DNA of 64,000 nt from Manihot esculenta (Eukaryota; Streptophyta; Magnoliopsida; Malpighiales; Euphorbiaceae): contig NC_035162.2 in the NCBI RefSeq assembly GCF_001659605.2, positions 7,955,248-8,019,247 on the forward strand, in the 5' to 3' direction. Below are positions 54,881 to 64,000 of this stretch, piece by piece. The notes under the pieces are model-generated. The model searched no databases. It saw nothing but the letters and a program-made list of their open reading frames with translations, and was not told the origin of the DNA. Position 1 is the first letter of the stretch. The number at the start of each line of letters is the position of its first letter. A program made the position numbers and the translations under genes.

Positions 54881-55105
54881 TCATCAGTTATTGTCCGACT
54901 GATGAGGGGGTAAATATCGAGAGTAATAATGACCGCGCCGCCCCAAGACAAAATTGCTCAAAACATCTTTTCGGCTCTTCATTGTTTCAAATTTCATTTC
55001 CTGTCAGTTTCCTCAGAACGTTCGCTCTTCTCTGCTCTACTGCTCTCTTTGCTTTCCTTTGCTCATCCGCCCTAATCGTTTTTCAGGTACGCCTCTCCTT
55101 TTACC

Positions 55106-58100
55106 ATGGATAATTCTAGCCTCCCCGATGTTGTCAACCTAGAGTCTAGCATCACCCCATCCAACATTAGGAGTTTCATCTCCAGGGAATACCTGGATAC
55201 CCCTCTTTTTCACATCCGGGCTCCTTACCAAAATGAAAGGATCGTCCTCCCTGATACTTCTCCTCCTGGCCTAATCGACCCTCAAAGAGACGTAAGTCTA
55301 GTCTTCTTTATCAAGCAGAGGGAGTATGACTTGTCCTTTCCCTTTTCTCCGTTTTTTAACGAGGTCTTCCGGTACTTTGAGATCACCCCTCGAATGCTAA
55401 CCCCTAACTCCGTTCTTTTCATGTCTTGCTTTGAATCTGTGTGTCTGAGCTGGGGGTTCACACCCACGGTTCACCTATTCGTCAGCTTCTTTAGGCTGGT
55501 CAAAGCGAGCCAAAAATTTTACTACTTTGCCCCTCGCGGAGGGTTATCTATTTTTACGGGCTATAAGGACTCCATCAAAGGCTGGGTAGAGGGGTTTTTG
55601 GTAGTAGAGTTGAAGAAAGAGACGGGATTGGCTTGAGAGCTCAATCTCCCCTGGGAGGATGTCTCTCTGGGTTGCAACGACCTGCCCCAGCTGAGCCTCA
55701 CCGATCAGGTTGGATATCTTCGACTGACTTCTGTGAAGAAGAAGTATGACGTCGAAAAATGCTTGTTTGCGTCCAATCTTCGGGATATTAAGGACGCGGG
55801 TATCCTATCTTATTTACTTGCTTTAGCTTTTGCTTACGTGATCTTTGCTGAGAACTGTACTGACTTGTTCTGATTTTTAATTTTGCAGCTTCCGAGGTGA
55901 AGATGGATCAGATCAAGCCTCCCAAGAATCTCATACTGTCCCGAGAGAGCATGGACGCTGCTCTGGATGGCTTCCTGGCTGGGCAGTCCGTAAGGGAGGC
56001 TACTCAAAGGGTGGCCGAGGTTATTTCTTCCAGATCGGTTACCCGACCTCCTCCTCCTCCGGTCTCCTCACAAGCTCCTAGGCCAAGCTCCCGACGTAGT
56101 AAGTCGTCTCGGCCCTCTAGTCGCAGCAGATCGAGCTCGGCTCACCAGTCCTCTCAAGCCCCCCGGCCTCGACGCTCCTCTACTGAGAGGCTGGAAGAGA
56201 CTCCAAGAACTATTTTCGAAGTGGCTGAGGACGTCGGGCTGGCGAGGACGGATCCTGCCCTTCCTCCTGTGGACGCTTCTGATGTGGGGCTTGAAGTCCC
56301 CGCTGTTGCTGAGGAGGAGGTCCCCAAGGTGGGGCTCGAGGCCCATTACTGAAGAGGAAGCTCTAGGGAAAAGTAGGGAGGTTATTCTTGTAGACGAAGA
56401 TGTCCAGGAGACCCCTACCGGAGATGTTGGATCCGGCCCTGTTAATGATGGGGGTGTCACAGAGAAGGCTGGGGACAAGCGTCCTGCCTCCCCCGAGATG
56501 TCCGCCCCAGCTCTTGTTCGGAAGAAATCCAGGGCTTCCAAGGGATCAGCTCCAGCTCTCCCTCCTATTGGAAAGAAAAAGGAAGCTTCCAAGGGATTAT
56601 CTCCAGCTCTTCCCCCTCTTGAAAAGAAGGATGTTCCTGTGATACCCCTGTTGTCTGCTCCTGACAACGACATTTTGAACGCGGAGGACATCACTCATCA
56701 AACTCCGGCTAGCGTTGTAGCGGAGATCTTGCGGGAGCGGATGTTCGGGGGAATCACGGAGGCTTCGGACTCTCGTCTGCTTGCTTTGACCGGCCATTTG
56801 GCTGGCTTCACACGAGAGCAGGTAGCCTTCCAGTCTCTACCTCGAGGGGAGCTCGGAGATAGGATCAGAGAGATGCTCCTGATGGTAAGTTGTTCGTTCC
56901 GATTTCTGCTCGTATTCCAATTTTCTTTGTTTCTTTGTTCTGACAGCTTTCTCTTTTTGTACTAGGTGATGGGCCTCTTCATGGAGGTGGACGCTCGCGA
57001 CCTCTCTCTCCGAGAATCTGTTGATCGTCGGATCGAGGAGGCGCATCTGGAGGAGAACCTGTCTGCGACCAGTGATGCCAGGAGCAACCTTGCGGCAGCT
57101 CAAGAGCATTCGAGGTCCCTAGAGGCAGAATTGTCTCACGCCCGGAGGGTTTTTAAAGAATCTGACGAGAGGGCAGCTGCTGCTGAAGTCCGCTGTGAAG
57201 AAGTCCTGAAGCAGCTGTCCTCCACGGTAGATGCCCTTCGTGAAAGGGACGAGGCTATAAACTACGAGGCCCAACGTCAGTACGAGGCCTTGAAGGCTGA
57301 TTTCGAAGGAGCCCAGGCTCGTCTTAACAAGGTGGAGGTCCAGAAGGAGGGGGCGCTAGCTCGAGTGGAGGTTCTCGAGCAGGAGTTGAATAAGAGTTCT
57401 GATCGCATTAGAGATCTGGCATCAGCGGCAGAGGAGTCTAAACTTCTCAATCAAAAACTCTGTCATGAGGTCAAGACTTTGGAGCATAGATGTTCAGCCT
57501 TGCTCGAGGATGCCAGACTCGCTGAAGACAGGGTCTAGCTGGAGTGTGAGAGGCGTCTGATGGAGTATAAAGAGTCTCCCAAGCTGAAAAAAGAGATCGA
57601 GCAGGCTTGTGAAGCTCGCCTTCAGGATTATAAAAGTTCCTCTGAATTTAAAGCCAAGATAGCTGAGGCCTGTGAAAAGCGACTTGCGGAGTTCCAATGC
57701 TCTGATGAAATGAAAACTGCCATATGGAATAAGGGCTTCCGCATATTCGTCTCTGGGTACAACCGGGGCCTAAGGACAGCCAGATACGCTCCCTCTACCC
57801 CGTTGGCTGAACTTCGAGCTGTAGAGGAAGACTCTGATGGCGAGGAGGTGCTTTACGGGGAGGATGACAGACCTCTACCCAAAAGAGCTTCTCGCACTGC
57901 AACTGAGCCTTCTGAAGCAGAACCCGAGCTGGGAAACGACGATGCTGGGCCTCAAGGGCAGGAGATCGTGCCTTTTGTGGGTACTGGGGGGTCTGAGCCA
58001 GAAGGTGCCAGATCTCTCCCAGATGATAATGTAAATAGTGCAAATGTAGATAAAGATAGTGTAGGTGATGATGTACCTAGGAGCAGGGGCGGAGGGAAGG

Positions 58101-58222
58101 TACGGCAAGGGGGGCACGTGCCGTACCGGCGACCGGAAAATGCTTTGAAGGGGGATGAAGGTGCCGCAGCGGCGCAGCCGGTGCCCTACCAAAGGGAAGC
58201 TCCTGGCTCCGCCACTGCCTAG
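55106..58222 (+). pseudogene. Antisense coding region of the retrotransposon ('putative gypsy type transposon' protein), disrupted
   Basis: On the plus strand, opposite to gag, at least three exons can be laid out: 55106-55799, 55889-56884 and 56966-58222, with GT-AG junctions (GCGG|GTATCC, TTTGCAG|CT, GATG|GTAAGT, TACTAG|GT). The first exon (MDNSSLPDVVNLE, then FNEVFRYFEITPRMLTPNSV and FFRLVKASQKFYYFAPRGG) resembles the plant 'putative gypsy type transposon' family (PF04195). The second is Ser/Pro/Arg-rich and acidic. The third is a long coiled coil rich in Glu, Ala and Arg, then an acidic tail. Damage: TGA at 55634 where Trp is expected, a frameshift near 56320-56350, and TAG at 57536. Both stops fit C-to-T-type change. 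A MITE replaces the original C-terminus. Such antisense ORFs are known in Tat-lineage elements; their function is not. Confidence 0.75.
58084..58217. mobile_element. 134-bp hAT-type MITE with 8-bp target duplication
   Basis: The ends are CAGGGGCGGAG and CTCCGCCACTG, an 11-bp terminal inverted repeat with one mismatch. They are flanked by CCTAGGAG at 58076-58083 and 58218-58225, a perfect 8-bp duplication, the length made by hAT transposases. It is too short to encode anything and is inserted in the third exon of the antisense coding region. Confidence 0.9.
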
Positions 58223-58225
58223 GAG

Positions 58226-58989
58226 TATAAGTACTTTAAGGACTGTTTTTCCTCCAGTAATCTTAGATGATTAGACTGTAAATCTTCTTTTTCCTTTAAT
58301 GAAATTTAATTTTCTAACTGTGTTGGTACTTTGAGTTATTTTACTCGTTATTTATTTCTCTAGCTTCATCAGATAATCTGTCCAAATCTACTAAGCCAAT
58401 GCATTAAGAATAAGCACTTAAGCTTTACGCCCAGTGATCCCTCTAATGCCCTTGAGCTAATCAGGGCTGACAATTCAGTGAGAAACTTGCCCCTTGACTT
58501 ATGAATTTCTTCAATCTTGCAAAGGTATTCTTATCCACAGGCTTTTTCCAAGCTGGATTTATCTTAAGGATGAAGACCCTTAAGCTATGTATTCACTTAA
58601 TCTCTCACAGAATTTAATCATGTCGGGCCTTCATCATGAGCTCGGTTTTTAACAGTTAATTGAGCTCTCAACTTACGAGTTTTAATGATTCTCATGAGGA
58701 TAGCCTCATCTTTCTATCATTATTCCCTTAATATGAGCTTGGGTGTATAACCTTCATATAACCAGAATAAAGAGGATCATGTACCTTTTAAGTAATGTGC
58801 CGGGCTGACTTGTTGCTCTTAGCTCAGTTTAAATAGGGATCAAAGCTAGGGCTTTGTTTGTTCGCGCTTTAGATTTCTTTTTGGCCTTTCTGAGCTCGGC
58901 TCTTTTTTTGCTTTGTTTTTCTGGACTTATATTTGCGTGTTTCAGGTCTGCACCTTTGGCGCTATGTTGCTTTTGTCTTTTCAGCTTAG
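58226..58989. other. Retrotransposon interior between antisense region and tandem array
   Basis: About 760 bp with no recognisable coding on either strand. In a complete element the pol region would be expected hereabouts, but no RT or integrase motif was seen. Confidence 0.5.
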
Positions 58990-59528
58990 TTCTGGGGTGC
59001 CGTAGGCATTTTGGGAGCCCGGTCACCTACCTCACTGAGGTCTTGCGCAGGGTTCGGGCTCTTTGGCCTTACTGTTGCTTTGTCATCTCAGCCGGTTTTG
59101 TGGTGCCAGAGGCCTTTTGGGAGTCCGGCCACCGAGGTCTTGCGCAAGATTCAGGCTCATTGGGTGCCAGGGGCCTTTTGGGAGCCCAGCCACCTACCTC
59201 ACTGAGGTCTTGCGCAAGATTCAGGCTCATTGGCCTTACTGTTGCTTCGTCATCTCAGCCGGTTTTGTGGTGCCGGGGGCCTTTTGGGAGCCCGGCCACC
59301 TACCTCACTGAGGTCTTGCACAAGATTCAGGCTCATTGGCCTTACTGTCACTTCGTCATCTCAGCCGGTTTTGTGGTGCCGGGGGCCTTTTGGGAGCCCG
59401 GCCACCTACCTCACTGAGGTCTTGCGCAAGATTCAGGCTCATTGGCCTTACTGTCGCTTCGTCATCTCAGCCGGTTTTGTGGTGCCGGGGGCCTTTTGAG
59501 AGCCCAGCCACCTACCTCACTGAGGTCT
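58990..59528. repeat. Tandem array of a 106-bp unit, about five full copies and one shortened
   Basis: The marker CCTTTTGGGAGCCCGGCC recurs at 59007 (variant), 59113, 59174, 59280, 59386 and 59492. Spacing is 106 bp except 61 bp between the second and third, where a copy has lost about 45 bp. The unit carries CACCTACCTCACTGAGGTCT, containing the near-palindrome ACCTCACTGAGGT. 106 is not a multiple of three, so the peptides seen in it are not a designed protein repeat. Confidence 0.95.
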
Positions 59529-60954
59529 CCGATCCCAGGGCTGTCTGTAGGTCTCAGGCCTTTTGTTCTGCTTCTTCTCATGCCTTTCTAACCTCCTTTC
59601 TTTTGAGGCTTTCCTGTCTGTTGACTCTTTAGCGAACCTACTCGTCACTAAGGCGTCATCTTGCCTTATATATTTCTCCGCCCTCTTCATCAGCTCTGCT
59701 AGTGAGGTGGGAGGCTTCCTGCTCAACAAGCCGAAGAACTCAAGTGAGGTCGTCCCTTTCTGCATGGCTTCCACTGCTCTGCCCTCATCTAGCTCAGGGA
59801 TCTGCAAGGCCTCCGTATTGAAGCGGGCCACGTATTCCCTGAGCGATTCATCCCTGGGTGGGAGGCTTCCTGCTCAACGAGCCGAAGAACTCAGGTGAGG
59901 TCGTCCCTTTTTGCATGGCTTCGACTGCTCTGCCCTCATCTAGCTCAGGGATCTGCAAGGCCTCCGTATTGAAGCGGGCCACGTATTCCCTGAGTGATTC
60001 ATCCCTTCTCTGTCTGACTGTCTCCAGATAGCTCGTCTTCCTGCCTGCCGGCACTCCGGCGATGAACCGGCTGATGAAGCGAGTGGCCAAATCTCCAAAG
60101 CTTCTGATACTTCCAGTCTCCAGGCTGTTAAACCACGCCCGCGCTGGCCCCGAGAGCGTCGTCGGGAATACCTTGCACATCAAGGCATCTGACAAAGTCT
60201 GCAGCTCCATGAAAGTCTTGTAGTTCAAGATGTGCTCTCGGGGGTTCCCAGCTCCGTCATATGCGGCCATAGGTGGCATCATAAATTTTTTGGGGACGAT
60301 CTCCTACTGCACCCACTTTGAAAAGAGTGAAGAGGTGGGCAGGAGAGTTTGATTCTGATCTTTCGTTCCCAACTCGGCCAAGAGTTGCTCTCTCATCTTT
60401 TGCAGCTTTTGGTTTATATTCTCCTCCTCCTGCCTGGATTTTTTATCCTGGCGGTACTCCTCTTCCTCTGCCTCGCTTCTCGTCCACTTGGTTGTTCCGG
60501 CGGAATAACTGTCGGCCTCATCGTTCTCAATCATTTCCCTCACCCTCTTTCCATGAACTCAGGCCTTCGGTTCTTCCTCTCCCCCGGTTCTCCGCTCCCT
60601 TTCTCCGGTTTCTCGGCTGACGACTTGAGGGTGATTGAAGGTAGGTTGAGGTTCATTAGTCTGGGGTTCTTCTACTACTGGCAACGCATTCACAAGGGTG
60701 CTAAGGCCCCTCCGTTGCAGCATCTACCCCAGCCAGTGGGCGGTGTTTTGTAACTGGAGGGCCATGGCCTGGAGGTCCTGGTTGGATAAGACAGCTCCAG
60801 ACATGTTTCCTGCCGAGTTCGACGAGGGGTTGAAAGGGATGAGTGGTTGGTTGTTTGGAGTTGTAGGACTGGAGAAAGAGAACTGCTGCCCCTCTTGGAC
60901 AGAGTTCAAGTCGTTGGGAGTGTTAATGGTGTCGTTTTCATTGTGGTTAGCCAT
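59517..60954 (-). pseudogene. gag: Retrotransposon gag, disrupted
   Basis: It starts at ATG 60954 (MANHNENDTINTPNDLNS), 60 bases after the PBS, as expected for gag. It continues through an acidic, Gln/Glu-rich region (QEEENINQKLQKMREQL) to a Ty3/gypsy gag core at about 60280-59850: HILNYKTFMELQTLSDALM, FPTTLSGPARAWFNSLETGS, SFGDLATRFISRFIAGVPAG and RRDESLREYVARFNTEALQI. A further piece (SLAELMKRAEKYIRQDDALV) ends in basic residues near 59517. Breaks: a stop near 60724, at least one frame change between there and 60543, a TAG after FSKWVQ at about 60304, and a 151-bp tandem duplication that shifts frame. No zinc knuckle or protease follows. Confidence 0.85.
59707..60008. repeat. 151-bp tandem duplication inside gag
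   Basis: GTGGGAGGCTTCCTGCTCAA starts at 59707 and again at 59858, with about 151 bp repeated at roughly 95% identity by eye. 151 is not a multiple of three, so gag is thrown out of frame. Confidence 0.93.
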
Positions 60955-61015
60955 CGTGGATCTCAGTGGGTGTGTTTAGAGTGGAACTCCGGTGATGAAA
61001 AGATCTCTTTCGTTT

Positions 61016-61031
61016 CCCACAGACGGCGCCA
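61016..61031 (-). promoter_or_regulatory. Primer-binding site of the retrotransposon
   Basis: In element orientation TGGCGCCGTCTGTGGG begins two bases after the 5' LTR end (CATCA, AT, TGGCGCC). TGGCGCC-type sites are typical of Tat/Athila-type gypsy elements. The matching tRNA was not checked. Confidence 0.8.
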
Positions 61032-61033
61032 AT

Positions 61034-61532
61034 TGATGATCTGAGATCCAGAAAATAGAATTTTACAGAGGTTTTGTGAACTTAGAAAAAACTTAAGCCC
61101 CCTCCAGAAGAGAATGTTTCTTTCTTTTATCTGTTTCCATTATCTGTCAGTGACGTGTAACTGCCTGACTTCCATTGGGCCACCTGTCTCTGCCATACTG
61201 ATATAATTGTACGAGGATATCAGATTCCTACCCCATGCGTAATGGCCTCTGATTCCCCCCGGGCGCGCACGTGGATGGACTCACAAGGTGGATGGGTCAA
61301 TCCCTTTCCTGATTCTGAGCTGGACCCGAAGATTGGATTAAAGTTGAACCTAGGTAGGATCTGTTTGACGGGCCGTGTAGACTGGGTCGACCTAGTTGAG
61401 GAAGGTAACTGGAGCCCGGTCTTAAAGCTGAGCGGACCGGACCTGGTTCATATAGGAGACTTGAAGGCCTCCGGATAATAGGCTGGTACCATGGGTCTAG
61501 CCCCAGACCGAGGTGAAGAGATCCGGCGGTCA
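61034..61532 (-). repeat. 5' LTR of the minus-strand retrotransposon
   Basis: Starts TGATGATCTGAGATCC, ends GGCGGTCA in plus orientation. In element orientation it runs TGACCGCC to ATCATCA. It is slightly shorter than the other LTR. Confidence 0.92.
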
Positions 61533-64000
61533 GGTGAAATCAAAACAGTCCTCTTTATAAATTTTAAAATCAATTCAAACCCACAAATTATAGAAAAAAT
61601 TGGATGCCTACCAATTCAATACCTGAATCGATCCAAAAAAGTCTACCTATAGTAATTTATAATATTTTAATTCTTATAAAACTTGTAAGAGTTTAATATT
61701 TTACATTTAAATTGATTTTTTTAATCAACAATTTTATAAGTTACGAATTTTATTAAATTTCAGAAGCTGTACCATAAATTAATATTATATTCTTAAACTC
61801 ATTAAGCCGAATTTGGACAAATGTTTTCCATTTTACGAAGGATTGAAAACCTCCACTTATGATTTCAATATTTTAATTCTTCCATTTATGTCCAAAGGAT
61901 TAAACAAGGAGAGAAAATACATCTGACTATTTTGCCACTATTCTCATATACAATTTCATTTCTCCTCTGTATCATCTATTTCTCTCATCTCCCTTATTTC
62001 TCTCTCTCTCTCTCCACAACTCCAATCCCTCTTGCCTCTACAAGAGAATTCCAACAAATTAGAAAATACCAACAAAAACTAAAATCCAAACTCTCCCACT
62101 CAAACTGCCTACCGTGTAATATCAATTATATACACTTCATTTTCACATGGACTAGCCGCCCCTACTCAATATCCTAGAAAGATCACACAAACTCTAACCC
62201 ACTCCTAAGCAAGTTTGAAGGCATTATCTATACAGCTGGTCAAGAACTAACATAAAAATACTTCTTCAAGAATTATCTATGCAACCTAAAACTTGAGTAA
62301 CCAAGTCAAAAAAACCGGTTGGGATCACGGCAATCTTTCTTAACTAGGACATAAGAGAACGTTTATACTTGTGAATTTGAGTTAAATATAAAAACCCTTT
62401 GGGATTGATTTTGAACCCTAAGAAACTGTGAAGAAAAAAAAAATTGCGACAGTAACGATGCTTATGAATAGTTCTAATGATTATATCCAATGGTGATAAT
62501 CAGTCACAACCCACAGTAGTAACAGAGATGGTGGTGGTGGGGCAATGCTGGGGTAAAGGTGGCATCATCAAAAAGTGGAGTTTACGGTGCTATGGCAAAA
62601 GTGGCAACATCATATTATGGCAGTGCGGAACAACGATAAGCGGCAGAGGGACATCATTGGAGGGTAGTGAACCCAGCGGGAAAATATTTAAAAACATTCC
62701 CGTTTTATGAAATCAAAGTAACACACCGAAACCGGGAACGTAAGCAAGTGAACTCGACAAGCTAAAGAGGTTAGCCAGAGTGCAGGATGGATTAAAAGGA
62801 GTAAAGAGTGGGATCGAGCGGAAAAACAAAGTTTAAGCAATTAAAAGGTAGGTTAAGTGACGCAAATTAAAAGACCAGTGAAAGAATTGAGCTGGATTTT
62901 TTTAAGAAAGAGAGTGAATCAGGTCTATATCGAGCAAGGGCAAACAGAGTAGAAGGGCAGAGGTGGTGGGCGAGAGAGAGAGGCGGGCAAGGGCTAGCTT
63001 TCAGACTGATCTTCATAGTTCTGAATTAGATAAAAGTAACAAGGCAGTCTGCCGTGAACCCACAACCTAAGATTCAAAAAGGAAAACTAACCAATCTTCA
63101 TAAAGTATAACGAGCATAAGAACACATGCACCACCAACACAAACATGATCGATAGAAGTCATATAACAATAAGATTTCGTAATGCTAATTGCTAAAACAA
63201 AACAAAAAAATTGATTACATTACCAAATTCAAATTCTGTTAATCCTTTCTTTAAAATTCCATACTATGTTTGCTCAGGAATCAGAACTATTTTTCTCAAT
63301 TTCTTGAGAAAAAGAAGACAAACATGTTGATACTATTCATTGCATAAACCACGCTTCTTTCTCTATGAAATAGAGGTCAAAGGTATCATATGCCCAAGAA
63401 ATGAAGAGCTTAACCTGTGCTCCAAGCCAAGCATAAGGGTCCAACCAATCTATTAATCTCAAGCACTGTCTGGAACCTACAACAAAACGTGCAGAAAAGA
63501 AAGAGCCAACCAATCTCTACTAACGCCAGCGCTAGTTCTGTAGTGAGATTAATATGTGTTGATCCACGTACACAAGTTCACACGATCATACAACAGGGCT
63601 CCAAACAATCTATTAGTACCAAACAGCACGCCCTCAACCCACAATCTAAGGTTCACAAAAGAAGGCAAGATAACAAGTATACTAGCACCAAAACTAGCAA
63701 GACATGCACATGCACACAACCACAAACATAATCCCTGTTTCTTACAGGATTGAATAAAATTGAGAAACTGAAAAATAAAAAGATTCAGAATGAAAGCCAA
63801 CGATTCGGATCTAAACACTTCTGCAGTTTGATTTTTCAGTTTTGGATCTTTGAGACCCTTGTGCAAGATTAATTTTTCAAACAAAAACTGGCCACCACCA
63901 ACAACAGATCATTTGAGGAGAGAACTCGAAGCAGAACAAATAACTAAAAAGTAGTAAACTCTTCACAGCATGCCCAGCCTTTTTCTCATTTTCAATTATC
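61533..64000. other. Right-end region, no gene recognised
   Basis: 61533-61900 is AT-rich. 61930-62030 is CT-rich. 62480-63010 is purine-rich and GC-richer with no recognisable protein. Two stretches share AACCCACAA(C/T)CTAAG (near 63058 and 63638), a weak sign of a degenerate duplication. It could contain untranslated parts of a gene beyond the window. Confidence 0.4.

Larger units (their letters stand above)
54333..61532 (-). mobile_element. 7.2-kb LTR retrotransposon, Ty3/gypsy, probably Tat lineage, lacking pol
   Basis: Direct terminal repeats of 528 bp (54333-54860) and 499 bp (61034-61532) begin TG and end CA. Orientation is minus: inside the right LTR is a primer-binding site (TGGCGCCGTCTGTGGG) followed by gag, and inside the left LTR is a purine-rich tract. 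Order along the element is LTR, PBS, gag, tandem array, antisense coding region, PPT, LTR. No protease, reverse transcriptase, RNase H or integrase motif was found in the 7.2 kb, so it would need proteins from other elements. By eye the LTRs agree at roughly nine in ten positions, mostly transitions, so it is old. Flanking 5-mers (AATAT and GGTGA) do not match. Lineage assignment rests on the TGGCGCC-type PBS, the gag style and the antisense ORF. Confidence 0.88.

Noticed and set aside
54427..54951. 174-codon minus-strand ORF in the left LTR
   Set aside because: It lies in an LTR. The other LTR does not keep this frame open, and the Pro/Ser/Gly-rich product matches no known protein.
56068..56694. 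208-codon minus-strand ORF within the retrotransposon
   Set aside because: It is the mirror frame of the Ser/Pro/Arg-rich exon of the antisense protein. The plus-strand reading has splice sites and family similarity; this one does not.
58854..59499. Plus-strand ORFs with a repeated peptide (FVISAGFVVPGAFWEPGHLP-like)
   Set aside because: They arise from the 106-bp tandem array. The unit is not a multiple of three, so the same peptide appears in all three frames in turn, and nothing suggests translation.

Overview
The window is nuclear DNA from a flowering plant, almost certainly a woody-type eudicot. The genes are intron-rich, the intergenic DNA is very AT-rich, and every recognisable protein is of plant type (a VND-type NAC factor, a plant KIN-7 kinesin, a plant LRR receptor kinase, plant H3.3). 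The intergenic repeat style recalls Euphorbiaceae/Malpighiales, but that is only an impression. There is no bacterial, viral or plasmid content and no CRISPR array.

Layout from left to right. At 1-1047 (minus) is the 5' part of a serine carboxypeptidase S28 gene (EDA2-like) running off the left edge. At 2727-4841 (minus) is a small glyoxalase-I/VOC protein whose first intron is packed with nested fold-back repeats. At 10754-17887 (plus) is a complete 13-exon KIN-7 kinesin with an in-frame array of four 46-residue repeats. At 19290 is a small unrecognised membrane ORF, and at 21107 a tRNA-His(GTG). At 23004-26414 (plus) is an intronless LRR receptor-like kinase of the At4g36180 type. At 30750-33699 (minus) is the V-ATPase proteolipid subunit c, with a TIR-type element in its second intron. 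About 11 kb without a recognisable gene follows. At 44958-47244 (plus) is a VND1-3-like NAC transcription factor with a 68-base poly(A) tract just after its stop. At 49.7-50.1 kb (minus) is a decayed LINE RNase H fragment. At 51573-53352 (minus) is histone H3.3.

The right end is dominated by a 7.2-kb LTR retrotransposon (54333-61532). LTRs, primer-binding site and gag show that it reads on the minus strand. It has no recognisable pol. In place of pol it carries a 106-bp tandem array and a long, intron-containing, antisense (plus-strand) coding region of the 'putative gypsy type transposon' kind. This is the layout of Tat-lineage Ty3/gypsy elements. The antisense region is itself interrupted by a 134-bp hAT-type MITE with a perfect 8-bp target duplication. 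The last 2.5 kb holds no recognisable gene.

The genes are independent units, not an operon. Two themes recur. First, 4 of the 24 coding introns that can be placed start with GC instead of GT (S28 peptidase, kinesin, NAC, H3.3). Second, tandem duplications of 24-175 bp are frequent both in introns and in coding sequence. Exon boundaries were placed by hand from splice motifs and remembered family conservation; no alignment was run.
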